Part shown: one piece after another, positions 55,281-63,243 of the stretch
How positions within the stretch are numbered: position 1 is the stretch's first letter
Layout of the letters: every line of letters starts with the position of its first letter
Source: Legionella beliardensis
GTDB lineage: Bacteria > Pseudomonadota > Gammaproteobacteria > Legionellales > Legionellaceae
DNA length: 64,000 nucleotides
Assembly (NCBI RefSeq): GCF_900452395.1
Contig: NZ_UGNV01000001.1
Span: 1,141,501-1,205,500, forward strand
Direction of reading: 5' to 3'
Notes under the pieces: model-generated
What the model saw: only the letters and a program-made list of their open reading frames with translations
Database searches by the model: none
Told to the model about the DNA's origin: nothing
Position numbers and translations under genes: made by a program

Positions 55281-55760
55281 AATGAAGTATGCATTTTCAG
55301 TGTGCCCTGGTTTTTAAGAATACTTCGGTTATCTGGCTTAACTTATAATGAAGATAAAGCGTCCATGATGACTTCAACTACTGCGGCGGTTTGATGCAAG
55401 ACAGCATTGTTCCAGAATCGTAATACTTTAAAACCATGCCCATTAAACCAAGCTGTACGCTCTTCGTCATATGTCTGATTGTCAAAGTGTTGACTTCCAT
55501 CAAGCTCAATGATTAAGCGTTTTTCTAAGCATGCAAAATCAACAATGTATTTTCCTATGGGAACTTGCCGTTTGAATTTATAGCCCAGTCGGTTTGCACG
55601 AAGGTGATACCAGAGATGCCGCTCAGTCATAGTGCTTTGTTGTCGTAATTTTTTTGCATGTTGTCTTAGAATAGATTTTTCCATTTCCCTCTCCCCAACC
55701 CTCTCCCACGAACCACATGAGCATACTAGCCCAATTCCTCGCGTGGGCGAGGGGGTAGAG
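55193..55760 (-). mobile_element. DUF559 nuclease gene bounded by approximately 73-base inverted repeats
   Basis: The arm at 55193-55265 (last tandem unit) recurs reverse-complemented at 55687-55760 with only about seven differences, and the two enclose the DUF559 gene. The right arm ends two bases before the start codon and supplies its GGAGAGGG ribosome site. This layout suggests a small non-autonomous or self-mobilising unit, analogous to REP-associated gene systems. No transposase is present and no target duplication was identified. Confidence 0.55.
55343..55684 (-). CDS. DUF559 endonuclease-fold protein
   Basis: 113 residues with the Vsr/PD-(D/E)XK-like DUF559 pattern: RQQSTMTERHLWYHLRANRLGYKF start, VDFACLEKRLIIELDGSQH (catalytic Asp and ExD), and the FNGHGFKVLRFWN end. 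Full length for the family. Members are presumed nucleases, often near REP-like GC-rich repeats. Its ribosome site lies in the flanking inverted repeat. Confidence 0.85.
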   Translation of the reverse strand: MEKSILRQHAKKLRQQSTMTERHLWYHLRANRLGYKFKRQVPIGKYIVDFACLEKRLIIELDGSQHFDNQTYDEERTAWFNGHGFKVLRFWNNAVLHQTAAVVEVIMDALSSL

Positions 55761-55988
55761 TGAGGTTACCTAGAGAGCGGGACATCTGAGCTTAAAATAT
55801 TTCATTGTGAAAATTTAAATAATAGGCAAATGATAAAACGCAATTCTTAAGAGATGCCTATGACAGTTAGTTGTTGTGTTAAAATCCAGGCAGTTGCATA
55901 ATTTGTTTTTGTCATGTGAATAACATTTGTATAAGTTATTCATCATGAAATAAATTTCAATAGGAAGTAAACACGCATTGAGTCTGCT

Positions 55989-56765
55989 ATGGATAAGCTA
56001 AGAGATATCGTTGTTAGTCGCTGGTTTTATAATTTTGTTGTTACATTAATCATTCTTAACGCTATTGTTTTAGGGCTTGAAACTTATCCTGCCATTACCC
56101 AAACATATGGCCCTTTGCTTAGCGCGTTAGATAATACCTTTACGGTGTTATTTGTGATTGAACTTTGTTTAGAAATGATAGTTTTGCGTAAAAAATTTTT
56201 TAGTAATCCATGGCACATGTTTGACTTAATTGTGGTTTCAATATCTTTGATTCCTGCAGGTCAAGCATTTACCGTCTTACGAGCGGCCCGGGTTTTAAGG
56301 GTGTTACGATTAGTGTCTGCTTTTCCATCTCTACGGCGAGTTGTTCAGGGTTTGATTAATGCAATCCCTGGCATTAGTTCTATCGCAGGTATTTTGCTTA
56401 TTTTATTCTACGTATTTGGGGTGATGGCTACGAGATTGTTTGGCCAGAATTTTCCGGAGTATTTTGGTAGTTTACAGTCTTCTTTTTTTAGTTTATTTCA
56501 AATAATGACTCTAGAAGGATGGCCTGACATTGTGCGCAAAGTCATGGAAATTTATCCTTACGCTTGGGTATTTTTTATTACTTATATTTTAATCGCAACG
56601 TTTTCCGTATTAAATTTATTTATTGCAGTCATTGTTGATGCTATGCAAACTCAACATGAAATGGAAGAAAAAGAAGAACAAATAGAATTAAAAACTATTG
56701 AAGACATGTTGACAGCGATTAATCAAAAGTTAGAGAACTTACAAAGCAAAGATAACTCAGCTTGA
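55989..56765 (+). CDS. single-domain voltage-gated cation channel (NaChBac/BacNav family)
   Basis: 258 residues with six transmembrane helices. S4 carries Arg every third residue (R98, R101, R104, R107 in LRAARVLRVLRLVSAF). The pore loop selectivity filter is TLEGWPD (174-180). The C-terminus (about 222-253) is an acidic helix typical of the tetramer-forming coiled coil. Sodium channels of the family usually read TLESW; Gly at the fourth position and Asp at the end resemble the Ca2+-selective CavMr. Four identical subunits form the pore in the inner membrane. Confidence 0.87.
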   Translation: MDKLRDIVVSRWFYNFVVTLIILNAIVLGLETYPAITQTYGPLLSALDNTFTVLFVIELCLEMIVLRKKFFSNPWHMFDLIVVSISLIPAGQAFTVLRAARVLRVLRLVSAFPSLRRVVQGLINAIPGISSIAGILLILFYVFGVMATRLFGQNFPEYFGSLQSSFFSLFQIMTLEGWPDIVRKVMEIYPYAWVFFITYILIATFSVLNLFIAVIVDAMQTQHEMEEKEEQIELKTIEDMLTAINQKLENLQSKDNSA

Positions 56766-56818
56766 TAGTTCTCTAATTTATGATTAATTTATTATAAAAA
56801 TTTGTAATTAGACGTAGC

Positions 56819-57535
56819 TTATAAAATAGTACACGATGGTTTATTTTTAGTAGCTTGTAACTCTATAGCTAGTGCTTGCCGGTTTTCTTGTCCAGATTTA
56901 AAAAATAAATTTCTGTCTGCTGCTGGCGCATTTTTAAATCGTTCTGCGGCGTCTTCAAATTCATAAGGCCGAATAATATCTTCTTTATTAGTACATTCAG
57001 TTAATCTTTCGACTAGCCGATTACCTGCGTTTGAACTTTGCCCAATGATTATAATGGGCTTGTTATTGGAAGATTTATAACAAACCACGACACCATAAGG
57101 GGAAATATGATCTTGTTTTTGAATATTTATAATCGGTTGTTTGCGATTGGTATCTTGGTAATATTGTATAAGATTTTCGGTAAACTGCTTTACCTTGCCA
57201 GAGTTCAGCACGTGCCCTTTTTCGAAGAGTTGAATTTCTTCAAGATCATCTCTTTCTAATAAATCTTTAATTCTATCTAGTACGACACACATACCATGAA
57301 AAAGCCCAATGTCACCATTTTTAAATTTAAATACTACGGGAAAACAAGACTGCAGTGACTCTGTCCAAAGGCAGCCATTATGATTGTTTTCTAAAATTCC
57401 TACCTCGCTAATATCAACATTTATGGCATTAGCTCGTGCTTTTTTACTAAGCGCAATAGCGGTAGAATGATAAGTTCCTGATTTCTTTATTTTTGATATA
57501 GGTGCTCCGTCAGCGGATAACTTAATAAGAGGCAT
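56819..57535 (-). CDS. unknown protein with CheD/CNF-like Cys-His pair and C-terminal CaaX box, candidate effector
   Basis: 238 residues. LQSCFPVVFKFKNGDIGLFH (61-80) places Cys64 and His80 on neighbouring strands, as in CheD/CNF glutamine deamidases; the gene at 35735 has the same arrangement. A helical-alpha/beta second half follows (VVVCYKSSNNKPIIIIGQ). The last four residues are CTIL, a CaaX motif with Leu, which favours geranylgeranylation by host GGTase I. Several Legionella effectors are prenylated this way. No signal peptide. The enzymatic assignment is inference; the CaaX end is directly visible. Confidence 0.55.
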   Translation of the reverse strand: MPLIKLSADGAPISKIKKSGTYHSTAIALSKKARANAINVDISEVGILENNHNGCLWTESLQSCFPVVFKFKNGDIGLFHGMCVVLDRIKDLLERDDLEEIQLFEKGHVLNSGKVKQFTENLIQYYQDTNRKQPIINIQKQDHISPYGVVVCYKSSNNKPIIIIGQSSNAGNRLVERLTECTNKEDIIRPYEFEDAAERFKNAPAADRNLFFKSGQENRQALAIELQATKNKPSCTIL

Positions 57536-57627
57536 TGTATTTCTCCATCGTTTTAAATCATATTTCTACTTTTTAATTAGTCTAGTTGGGTAAATTATTA
57601 AATAACTGTCAATAATTTCACCAAATT

Positions 57628-57647
57628 TTTATTAGCATTTTATTAAG
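57628..57647 (-). promoter_or_regulatory. possible weak PmrA-type direct repeat
   Basis: On the minus strand the sequence reads CTTAATAAA-AT-GCTAATAAA, two half-sites 11 bases apart resembling the recalled Legionella PmrA box (CTTAATATT-N2-CTTAATATT). It lies 93 bases before the CaaX-protein start. The second half-site is poor, so confidence is low. Confidence 0.25.
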
Positions 57648-57814
57648 CGCTTTCCTGAAAATAATTTGTGATTGATTCAGGAAAAATGGCCTTTATCAAT
57701 ATTTTTGGCTGGTAAAAATAGAAAATTTTATTTTTAACGAACAAATTACAATAAAAAAGTTTATAATTTAATCAATCATCGTATTAGTTGCTATCTAGCA
57801 AAAGAGAGACATCC

Positions 57815-59053
57815 ATGTCAAGCTTTGTTCTTTTTAAACGAGCTAATTTAATTTTAAATGATTGGGATGAGTTACAAGTAGGCTATGATGTTTTAATTAA
57901 AGATAATAAAATCCTGACTGTTTCTGCAACACCAATCAATCATGATGAAGCGACTGTCATCGATGTTAAAGGCATGACCTTAATGCCTGGTTTAATTGAT
58001 TCGCATGCGCATATTACAGGCTTAACCTTATCCCCTAAAAATATTACGTCTTCTTTAGAAGAAATTGCGCATGCCGAAACGCTTTATTTAAAGAATAGCC
58101 TGATGTTTGGTTACACGACGCTGCGTGAAGCCGGTGGCGCTAATTATGCTATTGCTCGCTTACTGGAAGCCGGCGAAATCATTGGCCCGCGACTATTTTA
58201 TTCTGGCATGGCAATTACTCAAACAGGTGGTGGCGCTGATTTTCGCACACCAGCAGAAACAACCGATGCCTGTGGGCATGCAAGTACTTTTTCAGTGATG
58301 TCGGTTATTGCTGATGGCGTAGATGCGGTTCGCAAAGCAGCGCGAGAAGAATTGAGAAAAGGGGCTACTCAATTAAAGCTTTTTTGCTCTGGCGGGGTTG
58401 TCTTTCCAGCGCAGCATCCTACGATTTATGAGTTTTCCCTTGATGAATTAAGGGCAGCCGTTGAAGAAGCGCAAGCTTATAATACGTATGTGATGGCGCA
58501 TGTGTATTCAGATGAAGGCGTACGCCGGTGCATTAAAGCAGGTATTCGCTCTATCGAACATGCTAATTACATTACCGAAGAAACAGTAGCACTTATGGCT
58601 GAACATAACCTTTATTATAATCCTACTTTTATTTCTCTAGTACAACGAGTCGAATCAGCGGAGAGTAATCATTTATCGCCTGTAATTGTTGAGAATCTTA
58701 AGAAAACAATTGCAATGGGTAAACAGGTTTATAAATGGGCTAAAAAATATCAGTTGAAAACTGGATTTGGCACTGATTTATGGGGCCCTGTTGCGCAAAA
58801 AGAGCAACTACGAGAATTTGAAATGCGCAAAGACTTAGATTCTCCAATAAATATTATTCGCTCAGCCACAGCAGTCAATGCTGACTTATTAATGCAGACA
58901 GGCAAACTAGGCGTCATTGCACCAGAAGCATATGCTGATTTGCTCATCGTTAAAGGTAATCCCTTAAACGATTTAGATCTATTATGTAAGCCAGAAGAAA
59001 ACTTAATGCTTATTATGAAAGATGGGGTTATCTATAAAAATCTACTGAATTGA
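57815..59053 (+). CDS. amidohydrolase-superfamily metal-dependent hydrolase
   Basis: 412 residues from ATG 57815, preceded by AAAGAGAG. GLIDSHAHI (metal-binding HxH), QLKLFCSGGV (bridging Lys region), VMAHVYSD and SIEHANYI (His ligands) and GFGTDLWGP (catalytic Asp) are the signatures of the imidazolonepropionase/prolidase-like branch. Substrates in this branch include dipeptides, hydantoins and organophosphates; specificity unknown. Neighbours give no pathway clue. Confidence 0.85.
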   Translation: MSSFVLFKRANLILNDWDELQVGYDVLIKDNKILTVSATPINHDEATVIDVKGMTLMPGLIDSHAHITGLTLSPKNITSSLEEIAHAETLYLKNSLMFGYTTLREAGGANYAIARLLEAGEIIGPRLFYSGMAITQTGGGADFRTPAETTDACGHASTFSVMSVIADGVDAVRKAAREELRKGATQLKLFCSGGVVFPAQHPTIYEFSLDELRAAVEEAQAYNTYVMAHVYSDEGVRRCIKAGIRSIEHANYITEETVALMAEHNLYYNPTFISLVQRVESAESNHLSPVIVENLKKTIAMGKQVYKWAKKYQLKTGFGTDLWGPVAQKEQLREFEMRKDLDSPINIIRSATAVNADLLMQTGKLGVIAPEAYADLLIVKGNPLNDLDLLCKPEENLMLIMKDGVIYKNLLN

Positions 59054-59084
59054 GGTTATATGAGATATCTAACCCCAGTCCGAA

Positions 59085-59136
59085 ATACCGTGGCTTGACC
59101 GTGGTAATTCGGTTGTGATTTATTTCATACTAAGTA
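59085..59136 (+). repeat. dispersed repeat P, upstream flank of the DUF4116 gene
   Basis: ATACCGTGG-CTTGA-CCGTGGTAA palindrome, then TTCGGTTGTGATTTATTTC and ATACTAAGTAAA. Its reverse complement recurs at 61416-61466 on the other side of the gene. Confidence 0.75.
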
Positions 59137-59138
59137 AA

Positions 59139-59207
59139 TGTAGCCTGGGTGAAACGAAGTGAAACCCAGGTTTAGGCCCTTTGGGCTGCACCTAAACTAC
59201 GTTTACT
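59139..59207 (+). repeat. dispersed repeat Q, upstream flank of the DUF4116 gene
   Basis: TAGCCTGGGTGAAACGAAG, AAACCCAGG, GGCCCTTTGGGCTGCACC and TAAACTACGTTTA. Internal CCTGGGT/ACCCAGG and GGCCC/GGGC arms can pair. A direct copy lies at 61349-61415, a decayed one at 1750. Confidence 0.75.
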
Positions 59208-59335
59208 AACCATATGCTTTATTTAAAATACAAACAAAATAATTGTATATTTATTGCACATAAAGTATAATATGTATCTATTTCATCTTTGCACAATAAC
59301 TTATTGTAAAGTAAACAAATGCGAGGCAAAAGAGT

Positions 59336-61327
59336 ATGGCAGCTAATGAAAAATCAGTAAAATTGACGATTCACCAAGCAAAGGTTAGCGTTCCTAGTCC
59401 TATACAGAAAAAAAGTTTCGAGAGTTATCTTGCAGAAGTAGAGCGTAATTGGCAGCGTTTAGATAATGTGCCTGCGGAAACTCCAGGCTATAAAGAAATT
59501 TGTCTAGCAGCGATTCGAAAAAATTATGCTGCTTTTAAATATGTGTCGCAAAAAATGGATACAAAAGAATACAAAGAAATTTGCCTTGAAGTAATGAAAA
59601 AAAATGGGCTATTTATAAAGTATGCTTCTCAAGCTATGAAAGAGGATAGAAAAGTTTGCCTTGCAGCAGTTCAGCAAAATCCAGAAGCTTTTCTGCATAT
59701 TTTTGAAACTAGACAACACGACAAAGAGATTTGCCTTGCTGCAGTAACGCAAAATTGGGAAGTGTTAAAGGATATACCGCCTGATCAAAAGGATAAAGAT
59801 ATTTATCTGGCGGCAGTAAAACAAAATGGGCTGCTGCTTAAAGATTTCCCGCAATCCATGAAAGAAGATAAAGATATTTGTTTTGCGGCAGTGAAACAAA
59901 ATTATGAAGCATTTCAATGGGTATCTGAAGAATTACGAGTGACCATTTTGCAGGAAGATAACTATGTAGAAGATATGCTGCTTAGGCATTCATATAATCT
60001 TCGGCTTTATTTCAGTCCTGAAAAACAGCAAGAACTTGCAAGTTATTTAGATTATTTAGATGCCCGTTATCAGGATGTTCTCAAGACTTGTAATATGATT
60101 ATATTTCAACCTCATGAAGCCAGTGCTCAGTTAGAAGATATTTCGCACATGTACACCCATACGCATGGCGCAGGCCATAGTATGTATGTAAGAAATATTA
60201 GTCAGTTGCAGGAAGTATTAGACCAATTAGGTCAAATGGGTAAAGGGGCAATCTATTTTTCGCTTGTCGGGCATGCGCATCTTGAGGGCGCTACTATCGC
60301 AGGCTTGCCCCCTGATGAAATCGCTTCTCTTGCTAGCAAATACCCTATTATCAAACAAATTACCTTATTGGGATGCAAAACTGCAGGAAGTAACGAAAGG
60401 TTAGATGCTGAAGTGCAAAATGCGCAAGAATTTGCTAATCAAAGAGCAGTATTAGCAGAAAAAATAAAAGCCCAATACCCACTATTGTTTACTGGTGATA
60501 AAGAAAAAGAGAATGAAAAAAGATTAGAAGTGTTAGTTAATGATCTCATCTGGCAAACTGGTGAGCGTTTTTGCGGCGTTCGAGTTATTTCGGAAGATGA
60601 AAAAAAGATAACGCCAAAGATGCTTATAAAAAAAGGATTACATAAGTCCTTAGATGCAGCTTATGTATTTGTAAGGAATAATAAAACTAATTGCTTTGCT
60701 GTTTATTACTTAACTCGGGGTGCCGATGGTGTGGAATGTACCTGTCTTACTAAAAAACTTAAAAACGAGCAGGTACTAGCGCTACAAGCAATTCCCGATT
60801 TAACAACGTGTGTTAAGGGCGAGAGAAAAGCGAAGAAACGTTTATTCGCAACAGGGGAGGCAACAGACGGGTGGTGCACTAACAAAAAAGGTGATGCTGC
60901 TGCTTTAAATGAGACAGCAACCTTAAACGCTTTAGCAACTCTTTTAAATCATAGCCGTGATAAACACTATAGCGAGTTAGCTGACTTTCTAAAAGACCAC
61001 AAGCGATCTTTTAGAAAGTGTGTGGAACTCAGCGTCGCTAGTAACGATGTTTTAAAGTTAATGCCTTCATTCGCTGGCAGGCTAATTAAGGAATTGCAGG
61101 CACTCAAAACACCGAGTTCAGTTAAAGTAGTTAAAGGGTACCGTGATCTTATCTATTCAGATCAAAGAGGATTAATTAATACCATTTCCTTACAGCCATT
61201 TAAGCAGCCTTATAATCAATCCTTTTTTGGCAGGCCAAGTTCTAATATTAACCCCGATGCTATAAAGAAAAATTTAATAGTAACTGAAAAGCAAGGTGGT
61301 GTAAAAAGTGTAAAGATAAAGCTTTAA
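59336..61327 (+). CDS. DUF4116-repeat protein with clan-CD-like His/Cys domain, candidate effector
   Basis: Residues about 50-200 are five or six DUF4116-type helical repeats of roughly 22-28 residues, each with a (K/D)(E/D)ICLAAV.QN core (e.g. KEICLAAVTQNWEVLKDIP). Residues 304-352 read GAIYFSLVGHAH with His313 and ITLLGCKTAGS with Cys347, matching the clan-CD-like dyad of the gene at 29631. Residues 400-660 are unrecognised alpha/beta and helical sequence. No signal peptide; the tail is basic rather than acidic. GAGG precedes the ATG. The gene is bounded by repeats P and Q. DUF4116 is common in Legionella and amoebae. Peptidase activity is inferred. Confidence 0.6.
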   Translation: MAANEKSVKLTIHQAKVSVPSPIQKKSFESYLAEVERNWQRLDNVPAETPGYKEICLAAIRKNYAAFKYVSQKMDTKEYKEICLEVMKKNGLFIKYASQAMKEDRKVCLAAVQQNPEAFLHIFETRQHDKEICLAAVTQNWEVLKDIPPDQKDKDIYLAAVKQNGLLLKDFPQSMKEDKDICFAAVKQNYEAFQWVSEELRVTILQEDNYVEDMLLRHSYNLRLYFSPEKQQELASYLDYLDARYQDVLKTCNMIIFQPHEASAQLEDISHMYTHTHGAGHSMYVRNISQLQEVLDQLGQMGKGAIYFSLVGHAHLEGATIAGLPPDEIASLASKYPIIKQITLLGCKTAGSNERLDAEVQNAQEFANQRAVLAEKIKAQYPLLFTGDKEKENEKRLEVLVNDLIWQTGERFCGVRVISEDEKKITPKMLIKKGLHKSLDAAYVFVRNNKTNCFAVYYLTRGADGVECTCLTKKLKNEQVLALQAIPDLTTCVKGERKAKKRLFATGEATDGWCTNKKGDAAALNETATLNALATLLNHSRDKHYSELADFLKDHKRSFRKCVELSVASNDVLKLMPSFAGRLIKELQALKTPSSVKVVKGYRDLIYSDQRGLINTISLQPFKQPYNQSFFGRPSSNINPDAIKKNLIVTEKQGGVKSVKIKL

Positions 61328-61348
61328 TATTGGAAACGCCTCCATAAA

Positions 61349-61415
61349 GTAGCCTGCGTGAAACGAAAGAAAACCCAGGCTCCGGCCCTTTGGGCCTGCA
61401 CCCAGGCTACGTTTA
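61349..61415 (+). repeat. dispersed repeat Q, downstream flank of the DUF4116 gene
   Basis: Same orientation as 59139-59207: GTAGCCTGCGTGAAACGAA, AAACCCAGG, GGCCCTTTGGGCCTGCACC, AGGCTACGTTTA. The outer ends GTAGCCTG/CAGGCTAC pair perfectly here. Confidence 0.75.
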
Positions 61416-61515
61416 TTTAGTATGAAATATAATCACAACCGAATTACCGCGGCTTGACCGCGGTATCCATTGAAGTGGCACGATGGGTATGGATACCGTA
61501 GACACGCCACGGTAT
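61416..61515 (-). repeat. inverted dispersed repeat P plus adjacent second P palindrome
   Basis: 61416-61466 is the reverse complement of the unit at 59085-59136 (TAGTATGAAATATAATC, ACAACCGAATTACCGCGG, loop CTTGA, CCGCGGTAT). A further palindrome ATACCGT...ACGGTAT lies at 61493-61515 followed by TTCGG. Confidence 0.7.
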
Positions 61516-61542
61516 TTCGGACTTAAGTTAGATAAAGCAAGT

Positions 61543-61607
61543 AGAGACTGTCTTAAAAAAACAAAAAACTTTTAATAAGATTTTGCTTGCTTTTAAAGAC
61601 AGTCTCT
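61543..61607. terminator. perfect 12-base inverted repeat between convergent genes
   Basis: AGAGACTGTCTT (61543-61554) pairs exactly with AAGACAGTCTCT (61596-61607) around a 41-base AT-rich spacer. It lies between convergent genes and may end both transcripts, although the loop is long for a classical terminator; an element end is the alternative. Confidence 0.4.
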
Positions 61608-61632
61608 ATATTTACTAAAAAACTTGCAAAAA

Positions 61633-62910
61633 TCATAGGCTTTGTAAAGGACTTTCTTCAGCTTCAGGTAATGTAGCGCCAGATAAGTATTCACCAATAG
61701 CGAGTGTCGTTCGTTCTTCAGCCTGTAATATCCCAGATTCTTGCATGGTATAATTCATAGCAATAGGATTAGCAATCATAGCACGAATGACGCGCTCTCC
61801 TTTGCCTGGCATGCCGGCGTGCATGACTTTTTTATTGTCAATCAATAAAATATCTCCTTTTTGCCATAAGCATGAGCAATAATACTTGCGCATGGTTTGC
61901 GCCAGCTGCTTAATATCATTTTTAGTAAAACAGTTTCCTACTTTATCAAGCGTGGGTATATCAGTTTTTTTCTTAGCAAAATGACTAGATAATTTTGTAC
62001 GCACCATGTTGTAAGAGTTTTTAGGCGAATGATAAAAAGCAATGGCGGCGATTGCTAAAGATTCAATGCTATTAAAAAGGGTAGGCGGCAAGCTCCAAAA
62101 GAAACGATGCCAAAACCAGTTGCTACCTTGATAATCGGCTCTAAAGCAGGTTCTTAAGTAGTCATTGAGAGTGGGTAATTCAAAAAGATTAATTTGTAAG
62201 GCTTTTTCTTGGGTAAGGGGGTGGATAAAAACACTAGGCTTATACATTAAAATAAAACGGTCTTTTCCAGTGCCTACAATTGGTAAGTCAAAATAGGTGG
62301 CAATTTTTTCTATAATGTCTGAGTCTAACTGATAGCGTTCTGCTACTTCTGAAACTAACCATTTGGAAACAAAAAAACTATTTTTTTCAAGTTTATTTTG
62401 TAATGATTGGTCTAAGTTTTGGTAAATTTTTTGGGTATTAATTAAACCTGTTTCGCCGCCCAGGGGAGAAGGTTTTGCGCAGTAGAAAAAAATATACCCT
62501 GGTACATCAGCAGAGTAATAATTTTCGGTATGGAATCCACCTAAATATAAAGTGCCACCGGTTTTATATACACTGTTAGTGTGCAGAACAAATTTTAAGT
62601 CATCAACATGGGTGCGCCCATTTTCTGCCATAAAGGCTTCACTAATTCCACGAAATTGAGGAACGCTTAATACCGTTTTTTCAAACTCTTTATCGGAAGC
62701 GACATCAAAGCCTCTTAATAATACAGCGCCATATTTTGCCATGTCCTTAATTAACTGCTTAGAATGAGTCGCAAGAAAGCGCTGCAAAAAATCTGTATCG
62801 GTTTGGGTGGTTGGCTCAATCACTAAAGGCATTTCTTTTTCTTCTGATAATACGAAGCGCTCATCATCCCTTAAGAAACGGGTACTGACTTGATTATATT
62901 CATTATGCAT
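61633..62910 (-). CDS. TauD/TfdA-like Fe(II)/2-oxoglutarate dioxygenase
   Basis: 425 residues with the TauD fold: GAVLLRGFDV (62-71), the iron motif FHTEN (His127, Glu129), CAKPSPLGGETGLIN after it, and the distal VMHAGMPGKGERVIRA with His364 and Arg373 or Arg376 for 2-oxoglutarate. Glu replaces the common Asp in HxD, as in several family members. It is about 100 residues longer than TauD because of an insert at 185-320. Such enzymes hydroxylate amino acids or small acids, often in biosynthesis. Single gene, no partner. Confidence 0.8.
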   Translation of the reverse strand: MHNEYNQVSTRFLRDDERFVLSEEKEMPLVIEPTTQTDTDFLQRFLATHSKQLIKDMAKYGAVLLRGFDVASDKEFEKTVLSVPQFRGISEAFMAENGRTHVDDLKFVLHTNSVYKTGGTLYLGGFHTENYYSADVPGYIFFYCAKPSPLGGETGLINTQKIYQNLDQSLQNKLEKNSFFVSKWLVSEVAERYQLDSDIIEKIATYFDLPIVGTGKDRFILMYKPSVFIHPLTQEKALQINLFELPTLNDYLRTCFRADYQGSNWFWHRFFWSLPPTLFNSIESLAIAAIAFYHSPKNSYNMVRTKLSSHFAKKKTDIPTLDKVGNCFTKNDIKQLAQTMRKYYCSCLWQKGDILLIDNKKVMHAGMPGKGERVIRAMIANPIAMNYTMQESGILQAEERTTLAIGEYLSGATLPEAEESPLQSL

Positions 62911-63243
62911 ATCGTATTCCTTTACCTGTGTCTGGTTAAGATAACCCTATACCTATAATCATAGATAATTTATCGCTTATTAATCAAATTATTAAAATTT
63001 AAACTTAATTTTACGTGAAAAATTTAATTGCCGTACCTAAAAATCCAAATAATTTTTAAAAAAATTTGCGTCATTAAATAAATTATTTATTAAAAAATTT
63101 TAACTAATAAATATTATTTTCAATAACAGAAAAAATATCATTTTATTTTTAATTTTTACAAATTAAATTGCTTAATATTTGCATAATTTTTGTACTATAT
63201 AATAGGTTTTACGCAGGATTTTTTAATATGTAAATAGACTTTT
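62911..63243. other. very AT-rich divergent intergenic region
   Basis: 333 bases between the divergent dioxygenase and the partial gene at the window end. It is dominated by A/T runs and holds the PmrA-like box and -10 of the right-hand gene. No RNA gene or repeat of the other families is seen. Confidence 0.6.
63171..63203 (+). promoter_or_regulatory. PmrA-type box and -10 element
   Basis: CTTAATATT (63171-63179) and CATAATTTT (63182-63190) are tandem half-sites two bases apart, fitting the recalled Legionella PmrA consensus CTTAATATT-N2-CTTAATATT. TATAAT follows at 63198-63203, 40 bases before the ATG. PmrA activates many Dot/Icm effector genes. Confidence 0.6.

Noticed and set aside
55687-55760. 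Classical IS element end
   Set aside because: No transposase or target-site duplication is visible; I describe it only as a repeat-bounded nuclease unit.
57788-57814. TTG start of the amidohydrolase
   Set aside because: ATG at 57815 has AAAGAGAG before it and fits the family N-terminus; the nine extra residues do not.
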